DNA of 56,856 bases from contig JAKLLO010000007.1 of the NCBI GenBank assembly GCA_023150095.1, forward strand, positions 1-56,856. Reading direction: 5' to 3'. Positions within the stretch are counted from its first letter, which is position 1. Every line of letters begins with the position of its first letter. Positions 37,377-46,691 of this stretch are shown here, piece by piece. A model generated the notes under the pieces. The model saw only the letters and a list, made by a program, of their open reading frames with translations. It was not told where the DNA came from and did not search any database. Origin of the DNA: Zoogloea sp. Lineage in GTDB: Bacteria > Pseudomonadota > Gammaproteobacteria > Burkholderiales > Rhodocyclaceae. Position numbers and translations under genes: made by a program.

Positions 37377-40325
37377 CTATCTGGCCGGTGTCGGCAGGTC
37401 CGGGCATTGGGGCAGGTAGTCGATGTCCTTCGACACCCAGTGTTTCCATTGCTCGGCGGTCATGTTGCGGGTGAGCTTGCCGCACAGCATGCCCGGCCAG
37501 CGGGCGGGGCCGGCCCACAGGTGGAGGGCGCCGTTGCGGCTGGCGGAGTGGATGAGCTGGCCGTTGTTGCGGAAGGCCACCCACTGCACGGCGTCGGTGT
37601 GACCTTCGAGGGGCCGGCCGACGGGCACCCCGGTTTCGGCATGCCACAGGCGCAGGTTGCGGTCCCAGCTGCCCGACACGATGTGGCGGCCGTCGGGGCT
37701 CACGTCCACGCTGGTCACCCAGCGGCGGTGGCCTTCGAGGGCCTCGCCGACGGCCTCGCCGGTGGCGGCATCCCAGATGCGCAGGGCGTCGTCGGCGCCG
37801 CCCGAGTAGATGCGTTTGCCGTCCGGGCTGAAGGTGGCGGCGAGCACCCAGTTGTCGTGGCCGGTCATGGGGTGCCCGATGAGCTGGCCGAACTGCGGGC
37901 CGGGGGTGAGGTTCCAGTGGCGCAGGCTGCGGTCGGCGCTGGCCGAGACGAGCCCGCGGCCGTCCGGGCGCCAGGCGAGGGCGGCAATCCAGTGGTCGTG
38001 GCCCTTGAGGGGCGGGCCGGCGGGGCGGCCGTCGGCGTGCCACACCCGCACGCTGGCGTCCCAGCCGCCGGTGGCGACCAACTTGCCGTCGGGGCTCCAG
38101 GCCACCGCCGAGACGGGGCCGGGGTGGGCGGCGACGGGTTCGCCGATCGCCTCGCCAGTGCGCCCGTCGGCCAGGCGCAGGCTGCCGTCGTAGCCGCCGG
38201 CGGCGAGCCGCGCACCATCGGGGCTGAAGCGGAGGGCGAGGGTGGGCGCGGGCCACGGGGGCAGGGCGAGCTCGCCCGGGGGGCTGGCGTCGCGGTTGTC
38301 GGTGGCGGCGCCGGCCTTCCCGTCGTTCTTGTCGCCGCGTTTGTCGCCGCGTTTGTCGTCATCCCGCTCGCTGGCGCGGTTGGCGGACACCCGCCACAGG
38401 TGCAGGCGCAGGTCTTCGCCGGCGCCGGCGATGCGCTTGCCGTCGGCGCTCACCGCCAGGCTGACGAGCTGCCGGCTGCCGTCGGCGAGGGGGGCGCCCA
38501 CCGGCGAGGTGGTGCGGGGGTTCCACAGGCGCAGGCTGCGGTCGAGGCTGATGGAGACGATGCGGTCGCCGCCGGCCTGGGTGAAGCGTGCCGAGGTGAC
38601 GGCGTCGCCGTGGCCGGCGAGGGGTTCGCCGAGGGGGGCGCCGGTGGCGGCGTCCCACAGGCGCAGGGTGCCATCCTCGCTGGCGGAGAGGATCTCCCGG
38701 CCGTCGCGGCTGAAGGCCACGCTGCGCACCAGGCCGTCGTGGCCGACGAGGGGCGGGGCCGCCGGGCGGCCGCGGGCCACGTCCCAGATGATGAGGGTGT
38801 CGTCCCAGCCGCCCGAGACGAGGCGCTTGCCGTCGGGGCTGAAGGCCACGCAGCGCACCGAATCGGTGTGGCCGGTGAAGGGTTTGCCGATGGGGCGGCC
38901 GGTGGCCACGTTCCACAGGCGCAGGGTGTTGTCGTTGCTGCCGGTGACGAGGCGTTTGCCGTCCGGGCTGAAGGCGACGGCGGTGACGGCGTCCCGGTGG
39001 CCGGTGAGGGGCGGGACGGTGGGCTTGCTGGTGCGCACGTCCCACAGCATGGCGGTGCGATCGTCGCTGCCGGATGCCACGAGGCTGCCGTCGGGGCTGT
39101 AGGTGACGCTGCGCACGGCGTCCATGTGGCCGGTGAAGGGGAAGGCGAGGGCGGGTTCGAGGGTGGTGTCGCCCACATCCCACAGGCGCAGGGTGGTGTC
39201 GTTGCTGCCGGTGATGAGGCTGCGGCCGTCGGGGCTGAAGGCCAGGCTGCGCACCATGTCGCCGTGGGCGTCGATGGGGTCGCCGAGGCGGGAGGCGGTG
39301 CGGGCGTTCCAGAGCTGCAGGGTGTGCTCGTCGGCCACCGTGACGAGGCGCTCGCCGCCGGGGCTGACGGCCAGGGCGATGAGTTCGTCGGCGGTGCCCA
39401 CCAGGCGCACCAGAAAGCGTTCGTGGCGCAGGCTGGCGAGGAGCTCGCCTTCGGCTTCGGCATCGGGCGGGCGCTCGGCGCCCCCCAGGCGCAGGGCGGC
39501 GAGCAGCTGGAGCAGGGCGCGCTCGTCCGGCTCGGGGCGCAGCCCGGCGAGCATGGCGGAAGATTCGGCGCGCAGGCGCAGGCCGGTGGAGTTGCGCAGC
39601 TCGGCCACGGCGCGGGCTTCGGCGCGCTGGGCGCGCTGGGCTTCGGCGAGGGCTTCGTCGGCATGAACGCGGGCCCGGTGCTCGGACCAGATCGAGCTGG
39701 CGGTGAGGGCGACCAGCGCCAGCCCGACGCCGGTCACGGTGGCCCGCCACCACTGGCTGGCGCGCATGTGGGTGGGGGCGAGGCTCAGGCGCGTCACCAC
39801 GTCGCGGCTGGCGATGCCGTGGGCGACGGCGTCGAGGGTTTCGTCGAGCCAGATGGTGTCACCCACCGGGAGCCACCCGCTGATGGTGGGGACGAGCTCG
39901 GGATCGGTGAGGGCGCCGTCGATGCTGATGGGGATGATCGGCCGCTCGGGGTGGAGCTTGCGGAAGGTCTCGACCTCGGTCTTCACCCAGCCGGGGCGTT
40001 CGAGCATGCCCTTGTTGGCGATGATCACCAGGATGCGGGATCGGGCGAGGGCGCCCTTGAGGGTGTCGGTGAGCTCGTCGCCGGGGGCGGCTTCGTCTTC
40101 GCTGTAGAACACCGCGAAATCCCGCTCGCGCAGCTGGCGGGCGAGGTCGGACGCGTAGGACTGGGTGCCCCGGGGCAGGTGGCCGAGGGCGAAGGAGATG
40201 AACAGGTCGTAGCCGAACAGCCGCGCGGCGTAGGAGCGGTGCTCCCGGGGCGGGCGGCGACGGCGCTCTGCCTGCGCGGGGCCAGCCGGCGGGGCGGTCT
40301 GAGGCGGTGAGGGCGGGTCGTTCAT
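37377..40325 (-). CDS. TIR domain protein with membrane helix and 14 WD40 repeats
   Basis: This 982-residue protein has an N-terminal TIR domain (about 38-150) starting YDLFISFAL and with a possible catalytic Glu117 in GWVKTEVETF, a membrane helix (about 193-212), a charged helical linker (217-260), and fourteen WD40 repeats (about 300-960) of the form GHxDxVxxVAFSPDGKxLVSGSxDxTLRLWD, enough for two seven-bladed propellers. A Lys/Asp-rich insert (DDDKRGDKRGDKNDGK) separates the propellers. Bacterial TIR domains commonly consume NAD or make signalling nucleotides. It is the third gene of the operon, 19 nt after the patatin gene. Confidence 0.88.
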   Translation of the reverse strand: MNDPPSPPQTAPPAGPAQAERRRRPPREHRSYAARLFGYDLFISFALGHLPRGTQSYASDLARQLRERDFAVFYSEDEAAPGDELTDTLKGALARSRILVIIANKGMLERPGWVKTEVETFRKLHPERPIIPISIDGALTDPELVPTISGWLPVGDTIWLDETLDAVAHGIASRDVVTRLSLAPTHMRASQWWRATVTGVGLALVALTASSIWSEHRARVHADEALAEAQRAQRAEARAVAELRNSTGLRLRAESSAMLAGLRPEPDERALLQLLAALRLGGAERPPDAEAEGELLASLRHERFLVRLVGTADELIALAVSPGGERLVTVADEHTLQLWNARTASRLGDPIDAHGDMVRSLAFSPDGRSLITGSNDTTLRLWDVGDTTLEPALAFPFTGHMDAVRSVTYSPDGSLVASGSDDRTAMLWDVRTSKPTVPPLTGHRDAVTAVAFSPDGKRLVTGSNDNTLRLWNVATGRPIGKPFTGHTDSVRCVAFSPDGKRLVSGGWDDTLIIWDVARGRPAAPPLVGHDGLVRSVAFSRDGREILSASEDGTLRLWDAATGAPLGEPLAGHGDAVTSARFTQAGGDRIVSISLDRSLRLWNPRTTSPVGAPLADGSRQLVSLAVSADGKRIAGAGEDLRLHLWRVSANRASERDDDKRGDKRGDKNDGKAGAATDNRDASPPGELALPPWPAPTLALRFSPDGARLAAGGYDGSLRLADGRTGEAIGEPVAAHPGPVSAVAWSPDGKLVATGGWDASVRVWHADGRPAGPPLKGHDHWIAALAWRPDGRGLVSASADRSLRHWNLTPGPQFGQLIGHPMTGHDNWVLAATFSPDGKRIYSGGADDALRIWDAATGEAVGEALEGHRRWVTSVDVSPDGRHIVSGSWDRNLRLWHAETGVPVGRPLEGHTDAVQWVAFRNNGQLIHSASRNGALHLWAGPARWPGMLCGKLTRNMTAEQWKHWVSKDIDYLPQCPDLPTPAR

Positions 40326-40344
40326 GGTGCGAGCCTTTCGGCGT

Positions 40345-41490
40345 TCAGAGGAAGCCGCGCAGCTGCTGCTTCACATCCACGTAGCGCCTGGCGAAGGCTT
40401 CGCCGACCCGTTGGATCTCGGGGATGTGCTCGATGGAGTCGAGCGTCTGCACGTCGGCGGATTTGATGTCGGAGAGGCCCAGGGCGTCGAGGCCGGGCTG
40501 GCTCACGTCCGGGTCGTAGCGCACGTAGGCAAACTGCTTGGCGCCGGAGAAGGTGGCGTCGCCCACCAGATCGCCCACTTCGCGGTCGATGGGGCGGCCG
40601 AAGCGGCATTCGCCCAGCACCCGGCAGGCCATGTCCCAGCCGGCTGCGGCGGCGTTCATGAGGGCGCCGGGCACGGTCTTGGCGGCGTCGAGCAGCCACA
40701 TGTCGCCGGGCTTGAGGCCGGGGCGCACGGCCGGCGTGCTGCCGGTGCCGGTGGAGACGATCAGCAGCTGGTCGGTGCCGGTCTTCCAGTTGAGCTTGTA
40801 GGGCGCGGCGGTGACCATCTGGAAGGCCAGGAAGGCGGCGTTGTTGTAGGTGGTGACGCCGCCGTCCACGAACACGAAGTCGTAGGCGCTCTTGCCCTTG
40901 CCGAGGGTGACGACCTCCGGCGGGAAGTAGGTGGGCGCGGCGGTGCTGGCGCGCACCAGCTGCCACAGGGGCAGCAGCAGGTTGCAGTCGGGGCGATTGC
41001 GCTGGTTGTACTTGGCGAAGGGGTTGTTGCTCACCGGCCAGGGCGAGTCGGTGGTGGCGTTCCGCATCACCATCATCAGTACCGAGCGCAGGCCGGGGCT
41101 GCCGAGGGTGGTGTCATTGCCCAGCGCGGCGGAGAACTCGGTCTGGAGCTTCTTCGCCAGCGGCTCCTTGTTGTAGGAATAGTGCAGGCGCTTGAGCAGT
41201 GAGGCCTTGTCGAACATCTGCTTGCCGCCATCCACGTAGAACTTGCGGATCTTGTCGGTGCTCATGCCGGCGGCGATGCAGGCGGCGATGATCGCCCCGG
41301 TGCTGGTGCCGCACACGAAGTCGAAGTAGTCGCACAGCAGCAGGTCGGGCTTTTTCAGTTCGGTGCGCAGGTCGGCTTCGAGTTTGGCGAGGATCTCGAC
41401 GCTCATCAGCCCGAGGATGCCGCCCCCGTCGCAGGAGAGGATCTTCTTGGGGCCGGGTGCGGTGATGCGCTTTTCGAGGGCGGTGGGCAT
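40345..41490 (-). CDS. CapV-like patatin phospholipase
   Basis: This 381-residue predicted phospholipase has the oxyanion loop CDGGGILGL (20-28), nucleophile Ser63 in GTSTG and Asp209 in VDGG, the full patatin dyad. The form and length resemble CapV/CBASS-type effectors and plant patatins more than the patatin in the urease operon. In CBASS such enzymes degrade the membrane once activated by a nucleotide. It lies between the sensor-like gene (36 nt) and the TIR-WD40 gene (19 nt), so all three are one transcript. No CD-NTase is encoded in the window. Confidence 0.9.
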   Translation of the reverse strand: MPTALEKRITAPGPKKILSCDGGGILGLMSVEILAKLEADLRTELKKPDLLLCDYFDFVCGTSTGAIIAACIAAGMSTDKIRKFYVDGGKQMFDKASLLKRLHYSYNKEPLAKKLQTEFSAALGNDTTLGSPGLRSVLMMVMRNATTDSPWPVSNNPFAKYNQRNRPDCNLLLPLWQLVRASTAAPTYFPPEVVTLGKGKSAYDFVFVDGGVTTYNNAAFLAFQMVTAAPYKLNWKTGTDQLLIVSTGTGSTPAVRPGLKPGDMWLLDAAKTVPGALMNAAAAGWDMACRVLGECRFGRPIDREVGDLVGDATFSGAKQFAYVRYDPDVSQPGLDALGLSDIKSADVQTLDSIEHIPEIQRVGEAFARRYVDVKQQLRGFL

Positions 41491-41526
41491 GGCGGGAATC
41501 CTTTCCTGGAGGGGGTGTGCGGGCAG

Positions 41527-43509
41527 TTACCACATCTTGCGGGTGTCGAGCCAGGTGACCTGTCCGGTGCGGCGCTTGACCTCATCGACCATGTGCTGGG
41601 TGCCACCGGGGCCGTCGCCGCCAGCGCCGTTCCAGAGGCAGATGAAGCGGGTGCGCTTGATGCCGCAGGCCAGCGCGCTGTTGAGCAGCCACAGGTTGCA
41701 GCGCTCGAAGGCGTTGAGTTCGTTGCCGTGGCTGTCGCGGGGCAGGGGGCCGAGTTCGTCGGGCATCACGCGGGGCGGCAGGCACAGGGGGTGGTCCCGC
41801 AGGGCCAGGTAGCGCTTCCTCCAGTCGTCGCCGTTGGCGGCGGGGAGCACCGACGCGGTGATGAAGTCCGGTTCGGGCAGGGGCAGCAGGAGCTGCACTT
41901 TCATGCCGCGGGCGATGGCGGCCTCGGCAAACAGGAGATCGCCGCCGGAGGCGCCCTGGGTGAGGGCGAGATCGCTGCCGCTGGCGCCGAGGTCGTCCAG
42001 CGCTCTGGCGATGGCGGCGGCGGCGATGGGCTCCTTGTCGGCGGGGAAGCGCGGGGTCTTGCGGTCGGGGGCGTCGACCATGTGGCCGGAGAACAGGAAG
42101 ACCTTGTCGGGCTGGGTGTTCCTGGGTTCCTTGAGGCGCGACAGGGCGCGCTCGAAGGTGGCGATGCCGGCGGCCACCCGATCGGGCGCAAAGCCGACCG
42201 CCTGCAGCAGGCGCAGCTGCCCGACGGTGGAATCCAGCGAGAACCAGTCCTTGTCGGCGAGGGCGATGGCCTCCTTGTAGGCACGGGTGACGGCCGCGGC
42301 GTCGCCCCGCAGCACGGCCAGATCGCCCAGGGTGGCGCGGCCCCAGAAGTTGTTCTTGGCGAGGAGCTCGCAGCCGGCGGCCCACGACACGCCGCCGGCC
42401 ATGCAGTCGATCTGGGCGTCGTAGGGCGAAGGCTGGCCGGTGAGATCGCGGTAGAGGTGGATCAGGGTGAGGGCGTTGATGCCCGAGTAGTAGTGGCCCG
42501 GCGCGGCGCGAAAGCCGGTGACGTAGGATTCGATGGCGTTGAGGAGCAGGGCGTCTTCGTAGCCGGCGTCGCTGCGTTTCTGTTCGGGCGTGCTGCCCTC
42601 GCGGTTCCAGGCCTCGACCCAGGCGTCCTTGTCGAGCCGGCCCAGCAGCGCCCAGGTTTCCACGTCCTTGGGGTGGTCGGCGAGGATCTTCTTGTAGATC
42701 GCCCGGGCGTCGTCATTGCGGCCGATGCGCTGCAGGCACAGGCCCCGGCGGCGGGCGGCGTCGAGGTTGGTAGGGTCGAAGCGGCACGCGGCCTCGAACT
42801 GTTCGAGCGCGAAATGGAAGTGCTGGCCGGCCAGCAGCGCCTTGCCGGCGAGGAGCCTGGCCTCGACGCGCAGGGCGGTGACCGGGGCTTCGTCGGCGAG
42901 CACCAGGATGTCTTCGGGGCGCTCGGCCTTGCGGGCCCGCTCGATCCAGGTGCTCCAGTCGTCGTAGTGGCTCCAGAATTCCTGCGCGGCGCCGGCCCGC
43001 AGGGATTTCCAGTCGGGCTCGGTGAGGTTGGGCAGCAGCGAATACACCGGGCTGATGATGCGCTCCGGCCCGGCGGCGAGGGTCTCGCGGGTCATCCGGG
43101 CGAGGGCGTCGATGTCCGCGGCGAGGAAATCCGGATCGGGCGCGCCGTCCTTCAGGTGGTAGCCGAGCTTGCGGTCGGTGTAGATGTCGAAGGGTTTGGT
43201 GGCGCGGGGGCCGAGGGTGAGGATCACGCCCCGGGCGCGCAGGGCGTGGCGTACGCCCAGCTCGTACCACACGTTGGGGTTGTCGAGGGTGAGATCCACC
43301 AGCACCAGGTCGGCCATCAGGAGTTCCTGGAACATGTCGACACGGATGTCGCCGGCCCGCTGTTCTTCATCTGCCCGGATCACGTCGAGCCCGGCTTTCT
43401 CGAGGGCCGGGCGCAGGAGCTCGTCGTAGATGCGGTTGAAGTAGATCAGCTTGCCGTCCGGGTCGGCCTTGGTGCCGAAGGGCATGGCGACGAAGGCGTG
43501 GAGTTTCAT
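41527..43509 (-). CDS. NDT-like / TPR / SLOG-like sensor protein
   Basis: This 660-residue protein has three parts. Residues 1-125 resemble nucleoside 2-deoxyribosyltransferase/TIR-like domains (FVAMPFGTK, YDELLRPALEKAGLDVIRADE, ADLVLVDLTLDNPNVWYELG). The middle (about 165-440) has TPR-like helices with the look of the TRAFs-binding DUF4071 region (AAGKALLAGQ-like, FEAACRFDPTNLDAARRRGLCLQRIGRNDDA). The C-terminal part (about 465-655) has the SLOG-like Rossmann pattern FLFSGHMVDAPDR and QGASGGDLLFAEAAIARG, a fold tied to nucleotide sensing. It is first in the operon, so it may sense or make a signal for the patatin and TIR partners. Confidence 0.82.
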   Translation of the reverse strand: MKLHAFVAMPFGTKADPDGKLIYFNRIYDELLRPALEKAGLDVIRADEEQRAGDIRVDMFQELLMADLVLVDLTLDNPNVWYELGVRHALRARGVILTLGPRATKPFDIYTDRKLGYHLKDGAPDPDFLAADIDALARMTRETLAAGPERIISPVYSLLPNLTEPDWKSLRAGAAQEFWSHYDDWSTWIERARKAERPEDILVLADEAPVTALRVEARLLAGKALLAGQHFHFALEQFEAACRFDPTNLDAARRRGLCLQRIGRNDDARAIYKKILADHPKDVETWALLGRLDKDAWVEAWNREGSTPEQKRSDAGYEDALLLNAIESYVTGFRAAPGHYYSGINALTLIHLYRDLTGQPSPYDAQIDCMAGGVSWAAGCELLAKNNFWGRATLGDLAVLRGDAAAVTRAYKEAIALADKDWFSLDSTVGQLRLLQAVGFAPDRVAAGIATFERALSRLKEPRNTQPDKVFLFSGHMVDAPDRKTPRFPADKEPIAAAAIARALDDLGASGSDLALTQGASGGDLLFAEAAIARGMKVQLLLPLPEPDFITASVLPAANGDDWRKRYLALRDHPLCLPPRVMPDELGPLPRDSHGNELNAFERCNLWLLNSALACGIKRTRFICLWNGAGGDGPGGTQHMVDEVKRRTGQVTWLDTRKMW

Positions 43510-43605
43510 GGCGGCGGGCCTTTCAGGGCTGCAGGTGTTTATCCGGATGGCTTGTCCATCTTAGCCCCGGGGACGACAGCCTGCCAAGGAAGGCGGGCGG
43601 TTCTT

Positions 43606-43908
43606 TCAGTCGGCCTTGAAGCTGGATTCGCGCACCACCTGGCAGATCTGCAGGTGGTATTCGGCGTAGAACGACTTGCGCCCTTCCTTCTTGGCGGCCA
43701 GGTGGTCGATCTGCTGGGCCCAGCCCTGCTGGCTGGCTTCGTCCTCGAACTCGACGATGGTCACCCGCTCGCCATCCTCGGCCACGAAGACCTTGTGGGA
43801 CTTGTAGCCCGGCATGGCGCGGGCGAGTTCGCCCATCTTGGGTGCGAGGGCGTAGTAGGCGTCGCGGCCTTCGTCTTTCAGGCGGGCGCGGAAAACGGTG
43901 AGGACCAT
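43606..43908 (-). CDS. Antibiotic biosynthesis monooxygenase (ABM) domain protein
   Basis: This 100-residue single-domain protein has the dimeric alpha/beta-barrel ABM fold: MVLTVFRARLKDEGRDAYYALAPKMGELARAMPGYKSHKVFVAEDGERVTIVEFED. These include small monooxygenases, haem-degrading enzymes and proteins without known activity. It lies 96 nt upstream of the sensor-like gene and 49 nt after the SRPBCC gene on the same strand; it could be co-transcribed with either. Confidence 0.8.
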   Translation of the reverse strand: MVLTVFRARLKDEGRDAYYALAPKMGELARAMPGYKSHKVFVAEDGERVTIVEFEDEASQQGWAQQIDHLAAKKEGRKSFYAEYHLQICQVVRESSFKAD

Positions 43909-43957
43909 GGCGTGTCTCCTGTCTGGGGATGATTCAGCATAGTGGCCGGTGGGGTGG

Positions 43958-44404
43958 TCAGCCGCGGATTTCGGGTTCGACCAGCTGGGCGAGCAGCTGG
44001 AGCGACTCCTGCCAGCCCAGGTAGCAGGCTTCGAGGGGGATCACCGCCGGGATGCCTTCCTGGGTGATGTGGAGCTCGACGCCGCAGAACACCTCGCGGA
44101 TGCGCACCGTCGTCTGCATCTGGCCAGGCAGGTTCGGGTCGTCGAAGGCGGCGGTGTAGCGCAGCTTCTGGTTGGGTTCGAGCTCGAGATATTCGCCGCC
44201 AAAGCTGTGGCTGTGTCCGGTGGTGAAGTTGGTGAAGGACATCCGGTAGCGGCCGCCCACCCGGGGCTCGAGCTGATGCACGGTGCCGACGAAGCCGTGG
44301 GGCGGCAGCCATTTGGCCCACGCGGCGGGGTCGAGAAAGGCCCGATAGACGCGCTCGGGCGTGCTGCGGATGACGCGGTGTAGCTGAACCTGTTGGGTGG
44401 TCAT
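43958..44404 (-). CDS. SRPBCC (AHSA1-like) family protein
   Basis: This 148-residue cytoplasmic protein of the Aha1/START-like fold begins HRVIRSTPERVYRAFLDPAAWAKWLPPHGF and contains GGRYRMSFTNFTTGHSHSFGGEYLELEPNQKLRYTAAFDD and a final helix GWQESLQLLAQLVEPE. These are typical of SRPBCC proteins of unknown ligand. ATG 44404 follows AAGGA; the open frame further upstream is not protein-like. It is separate from the periplasmic SRPBCC protein at 17805. Confidence 0.85.
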   Translation of the reverse strand: MTTQQVQLHRVIRSTPERVYRAFLDPAAWAKWLPPHGFVGTVHQLEPRVGGRYRMSFTNFTTGHSHSFGGEYLELEPNQKLRYTAAFDDPNLPGQMQTTVRIREVFCGVELHITQEGIPAVIPLEACYLGWQESLQLLAQLVEPEIRG

Positions 44405-44782
44405 GATCGATCCTTGTAATCGGGAAGGGGCCCCGGGGTTTCGACGACGGCATTGTGACTGCATTGACGGCATGGCGGTGGTGCCTGTCGCGGCGATTTT
44501 GAGTCTGAAGTTATGTGTCTTATGCCTTTTTTCGTGGTCTATGCTGGAAGCAATCGGGATGACATGACGGGCTGATTCGACCTGGCAACAGCCGTCGCAA
44601 GCAAGGCATCCCGTCGGCTGCGTTGTGCCGGATGACGGTGGGCGCAGGGCTTGATTTCCAGGTTCGGGCAAGGAGGCGGCGTCGGATTCAGGCGCCCCCG
44701 GGTTCGGCGGATACCGTCGGTATCGACCGCCTGCCCTCCGCAGTTCCGCCGGCGGGAGGGTATCTCCACAGGAGGACACAAC
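44405..44782. other. Divergent intergenic region
   Basis: This 378-nt stretch separates the SRPBCC gene from the secreted pair. It has a less GC-rich part around 44495-44550 that could hold a promoter, with TATGCT at 44540-44545 as a possible -10, but no matching -35 hexamer. No gene is seen in it. Confidence 0.4.
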
Positions 44783-45631
44783 ATGCGAACGACAGCGAAA
44801 TCGACACGGTGGCGCGTGACCGCCTGGGCAGCCTGCCTGCTGGCGGTGAGCCTGGCGCCCGATGCCGGCGCCCAGTACGCGGGCTCGTCGGCCATCACCA
44901 CCTGGGGCGGCCAGTGCGGCGGCTCCCAGCGCAACTGGTGGGACGACATGTGCATGGCCTGGCGCCACAAGATGGGCGACAAGGGCTGGGTGCAGTGGTG
45001 GCGCAACTTCCATCTGGTGCAGGGCAACCGTTACGCCGACAACCCGCCCAAATCATGGGGCATCGACGACACCGGCAGCGGCATGGACTGGAACGACGCC
45101 GGCCTGATGTGCCTGCACGGTGGCTGGGGTTCCGGCCGCTGGACCGGCACCATCTACGACAAGGACCCGGACGGCAGCTGCTCGGCCAGCTCGAGCAAGA
45201 TGCGGCTGGGCTGGAACTCCGGCGGCTGGCTGCGCTTCATGCATCTCTCGTCGTGCAACAGCATCCGCTACGACCAGCGCACCCAGTGGTTCGACGCTGC
45301 CCAGGGCGTGCATGTGGTCACCGGCTTCCACGGCCTGATGTACATCGGTTCGTCGTATGTGGACGAGTACCGCGACCTCGCCAGCGAGGCGATGAACTCC
45401 CGTGGCGTGGCCCGGGCGTGGATCGACAACATGCACCACGTGGACCACTGGTACAACTCCTACAAGACCATCTGTCCGGTCGCGGTCGGCTTTGGTGCGA
45501 CGGCGGCGGCGGCCCAGGCCATCCACGACGAAACCTACAACGGCCACTGGGCTCACCCCACGCCCAACTGGATGCACACGCGCTGGAATTCGGGCTGCAA
45601 CCCGGACGACGGCCCGGCGCTGCCCAACTGA
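44783..45631 (+). CDS. Secreted Trp-rich protein, possible caspase-type peptidase
   Basis: This 282-residue protein has a signal peptide cut near DAGAQ (residue 30) and is rich in Trp. A His-Gly pair at His112 (MCLHGGWGSG) and a Ser-Cys pair at Cys158 (FMHLSSCNS), each after a hydrophobic strand and 46 residues apart, fit the dyad of clan CD (caspase/gingipain-like) peptidases. The following HVVTGFHGLMYIG strand also fits. The overall look recalls the DUF6345 group. Activity is inferred. It follows AGGAGG and is 22 nt before a second secreted protein, so they form a pair. Confidence 0.72.
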   Translation: MRTTAKSTRWRVTAWAACLLAVSLAPDAGAQYAGSSAITTWGGQCGGSQRNWWDDMCMAWRHKMGDKGWVQWWRNFHLVQGNRYADNPPKSWGIDDTGSGMDWNDAGLMCLHGGWGSGRWTGTIYDKDPDGSCSASSSKMRLGWNSGGWLRFMHLSSCNSIRYDQRTQWFDAAQGVHVVTGFHGLMYIGSSYVDEYRDLASEAMNSRGVARAWIDNMHHVDHWYNSYKTICPVAVGFGATAAAAQAIHDETYNGHWAHPTPNWMHTRWNSGCNPDDGPALPN

Positions 45632-45653
45632 GCCGATATCCGGAGGACAGGTC

Positions 45654-46682
45654 ATGAAAACACGCTACATCACATCCCTGCTGGTGCTGGCCTTTGCGAT
45701 GGCCGGATCGCCAGCCTGGGCGCAGGCCCAGACCCAGGACAATCCCCTCGGCACGCCCGCCGCGGCGGTCGGCAAATTCTCGGAGAACTACGCCGAGGCG
45801 GTGCGCATGGCGCTGCCGCCCATCGACAGCGCCGGCCTCGCCAAAGTCATGGAGCGGGTGCGCGCAGCCGCTGCAAATTCAAAGCCACTGGCCATCTCGA
45901 ACAGCGCCGAGCTTGAGAAGTTCTTCAGGCTGCGCAGCCGCAATCCCGACAAGTCCGGCGATTTCGTCGATGCGGGCGACGCGATCTACCGCTTCGAACC
46001 CCAGGCTGGTCGGCTCTACGTGACATGGCGCCAGACCGACGTGAAGCCCGTCGCGCGGCGTACTTTCACGAGCCGCATCAAGGGCATCCGCGCCTCCCAC
46101 GAAGCCCTCGCCAGCCGGCTGGGCATTTCCGCCGATGAGGTGATGTTTACCGACTTCCGCGAAGTGCTCACCAAGACTGATCGGCGCGTCCCGGCCTCGA
46201 CCGCGGCGACCGCCGACACGCCCATCATGGCTGAAGGCGGCACCACCACGATGCTCCGCGCCGTAGGCGGCGTGCTGGTTGAAGGGAGCTACCTGCGCGT
46301 GAGCTCCCCCGACGCCAAGCGCATGAGCCTCGTGAAGGCCAGCTGGCCGCGGGTTCAGCTGGCCGATGCATCGACACGGCAGCTGCGTGCGCCGAAGGAC
46401 ATGCTCGACGAGTTCGCCAAACGCATTGCCAGCGACTCCCGCGGCGTGCCGGTGAGCGTGCGCATGGCGGTGGTGCTGCGCCCGGTGGATCCTGACAAGC
46501 CCGGCGTATTCGTGCCGTCGCTGAAGATCGGCGTCGAACCCAAAGCCATCAAGACCGCCGACGGCTATCGCACCGACGCGGGAATGGTCTATTACTCGGA
46601 TCTGCTGAAGGACAGCCCAGCCTTCGTGGAAGCTTCGGGTGGCGACACCGCGGGGGCGGATCAGGGAACCGCGCCGAACTGA
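45654..46682 (+). CDS. Secreted protein partner of the Trp-rich protein
   Basis: This 342-residue protein is not recognised. It has a clean signal peptide (MKTRYITSLLVLAFAMAGSPAWA-QA) and a mixed alpha/beta mature region without Cys. The CGGAGG ribosome site sits in the 22-nt gap from the previous gene, so both are co-transcribed. It might be a substrate, inhibitor or chaperone of the possible peptidase. It converges with yidD, 9 nt away. Confidence 0.65.
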   Translation: MKTRYITSLLVLAFAMAGSPAWAQAQTQDNPLGTPAAAVGKFSENYAEAVRMALPPIDSAGLAKVMERVRAAAANSKPLAISNSAELEKFFRLRSRNPDKSGDFVDAGDAIYRFEPQAGRLYVTWRQTDVKPVARRTFTSRIKGIRASHEALASRLGISADEVMFTDFREVLTKTDRRVPASTAATADTPIMAEGGTTTMLRAVGGVLVEGSYLRVSSPDAKRMSLVKASWPRVQLADASTRQLRAPKDMLDEFAKRIASDSRGVPVSVRMAVVLRPVDPDKPGVFVPSLKIGVEPKAIKTADGYRTDAGMVYYSDLLKDSPAFVEASGGDTAGADQGTAPN

Positions 46683-46691
46683 GCGCGGTGC

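Noticed and set aside
37407..40310. 967-codon plus-strand frame opposite the TIR-WD40 gene
   Set aside because: It arises from the regular WD40 repeats on the other strand; the repeats there are unmistakable.
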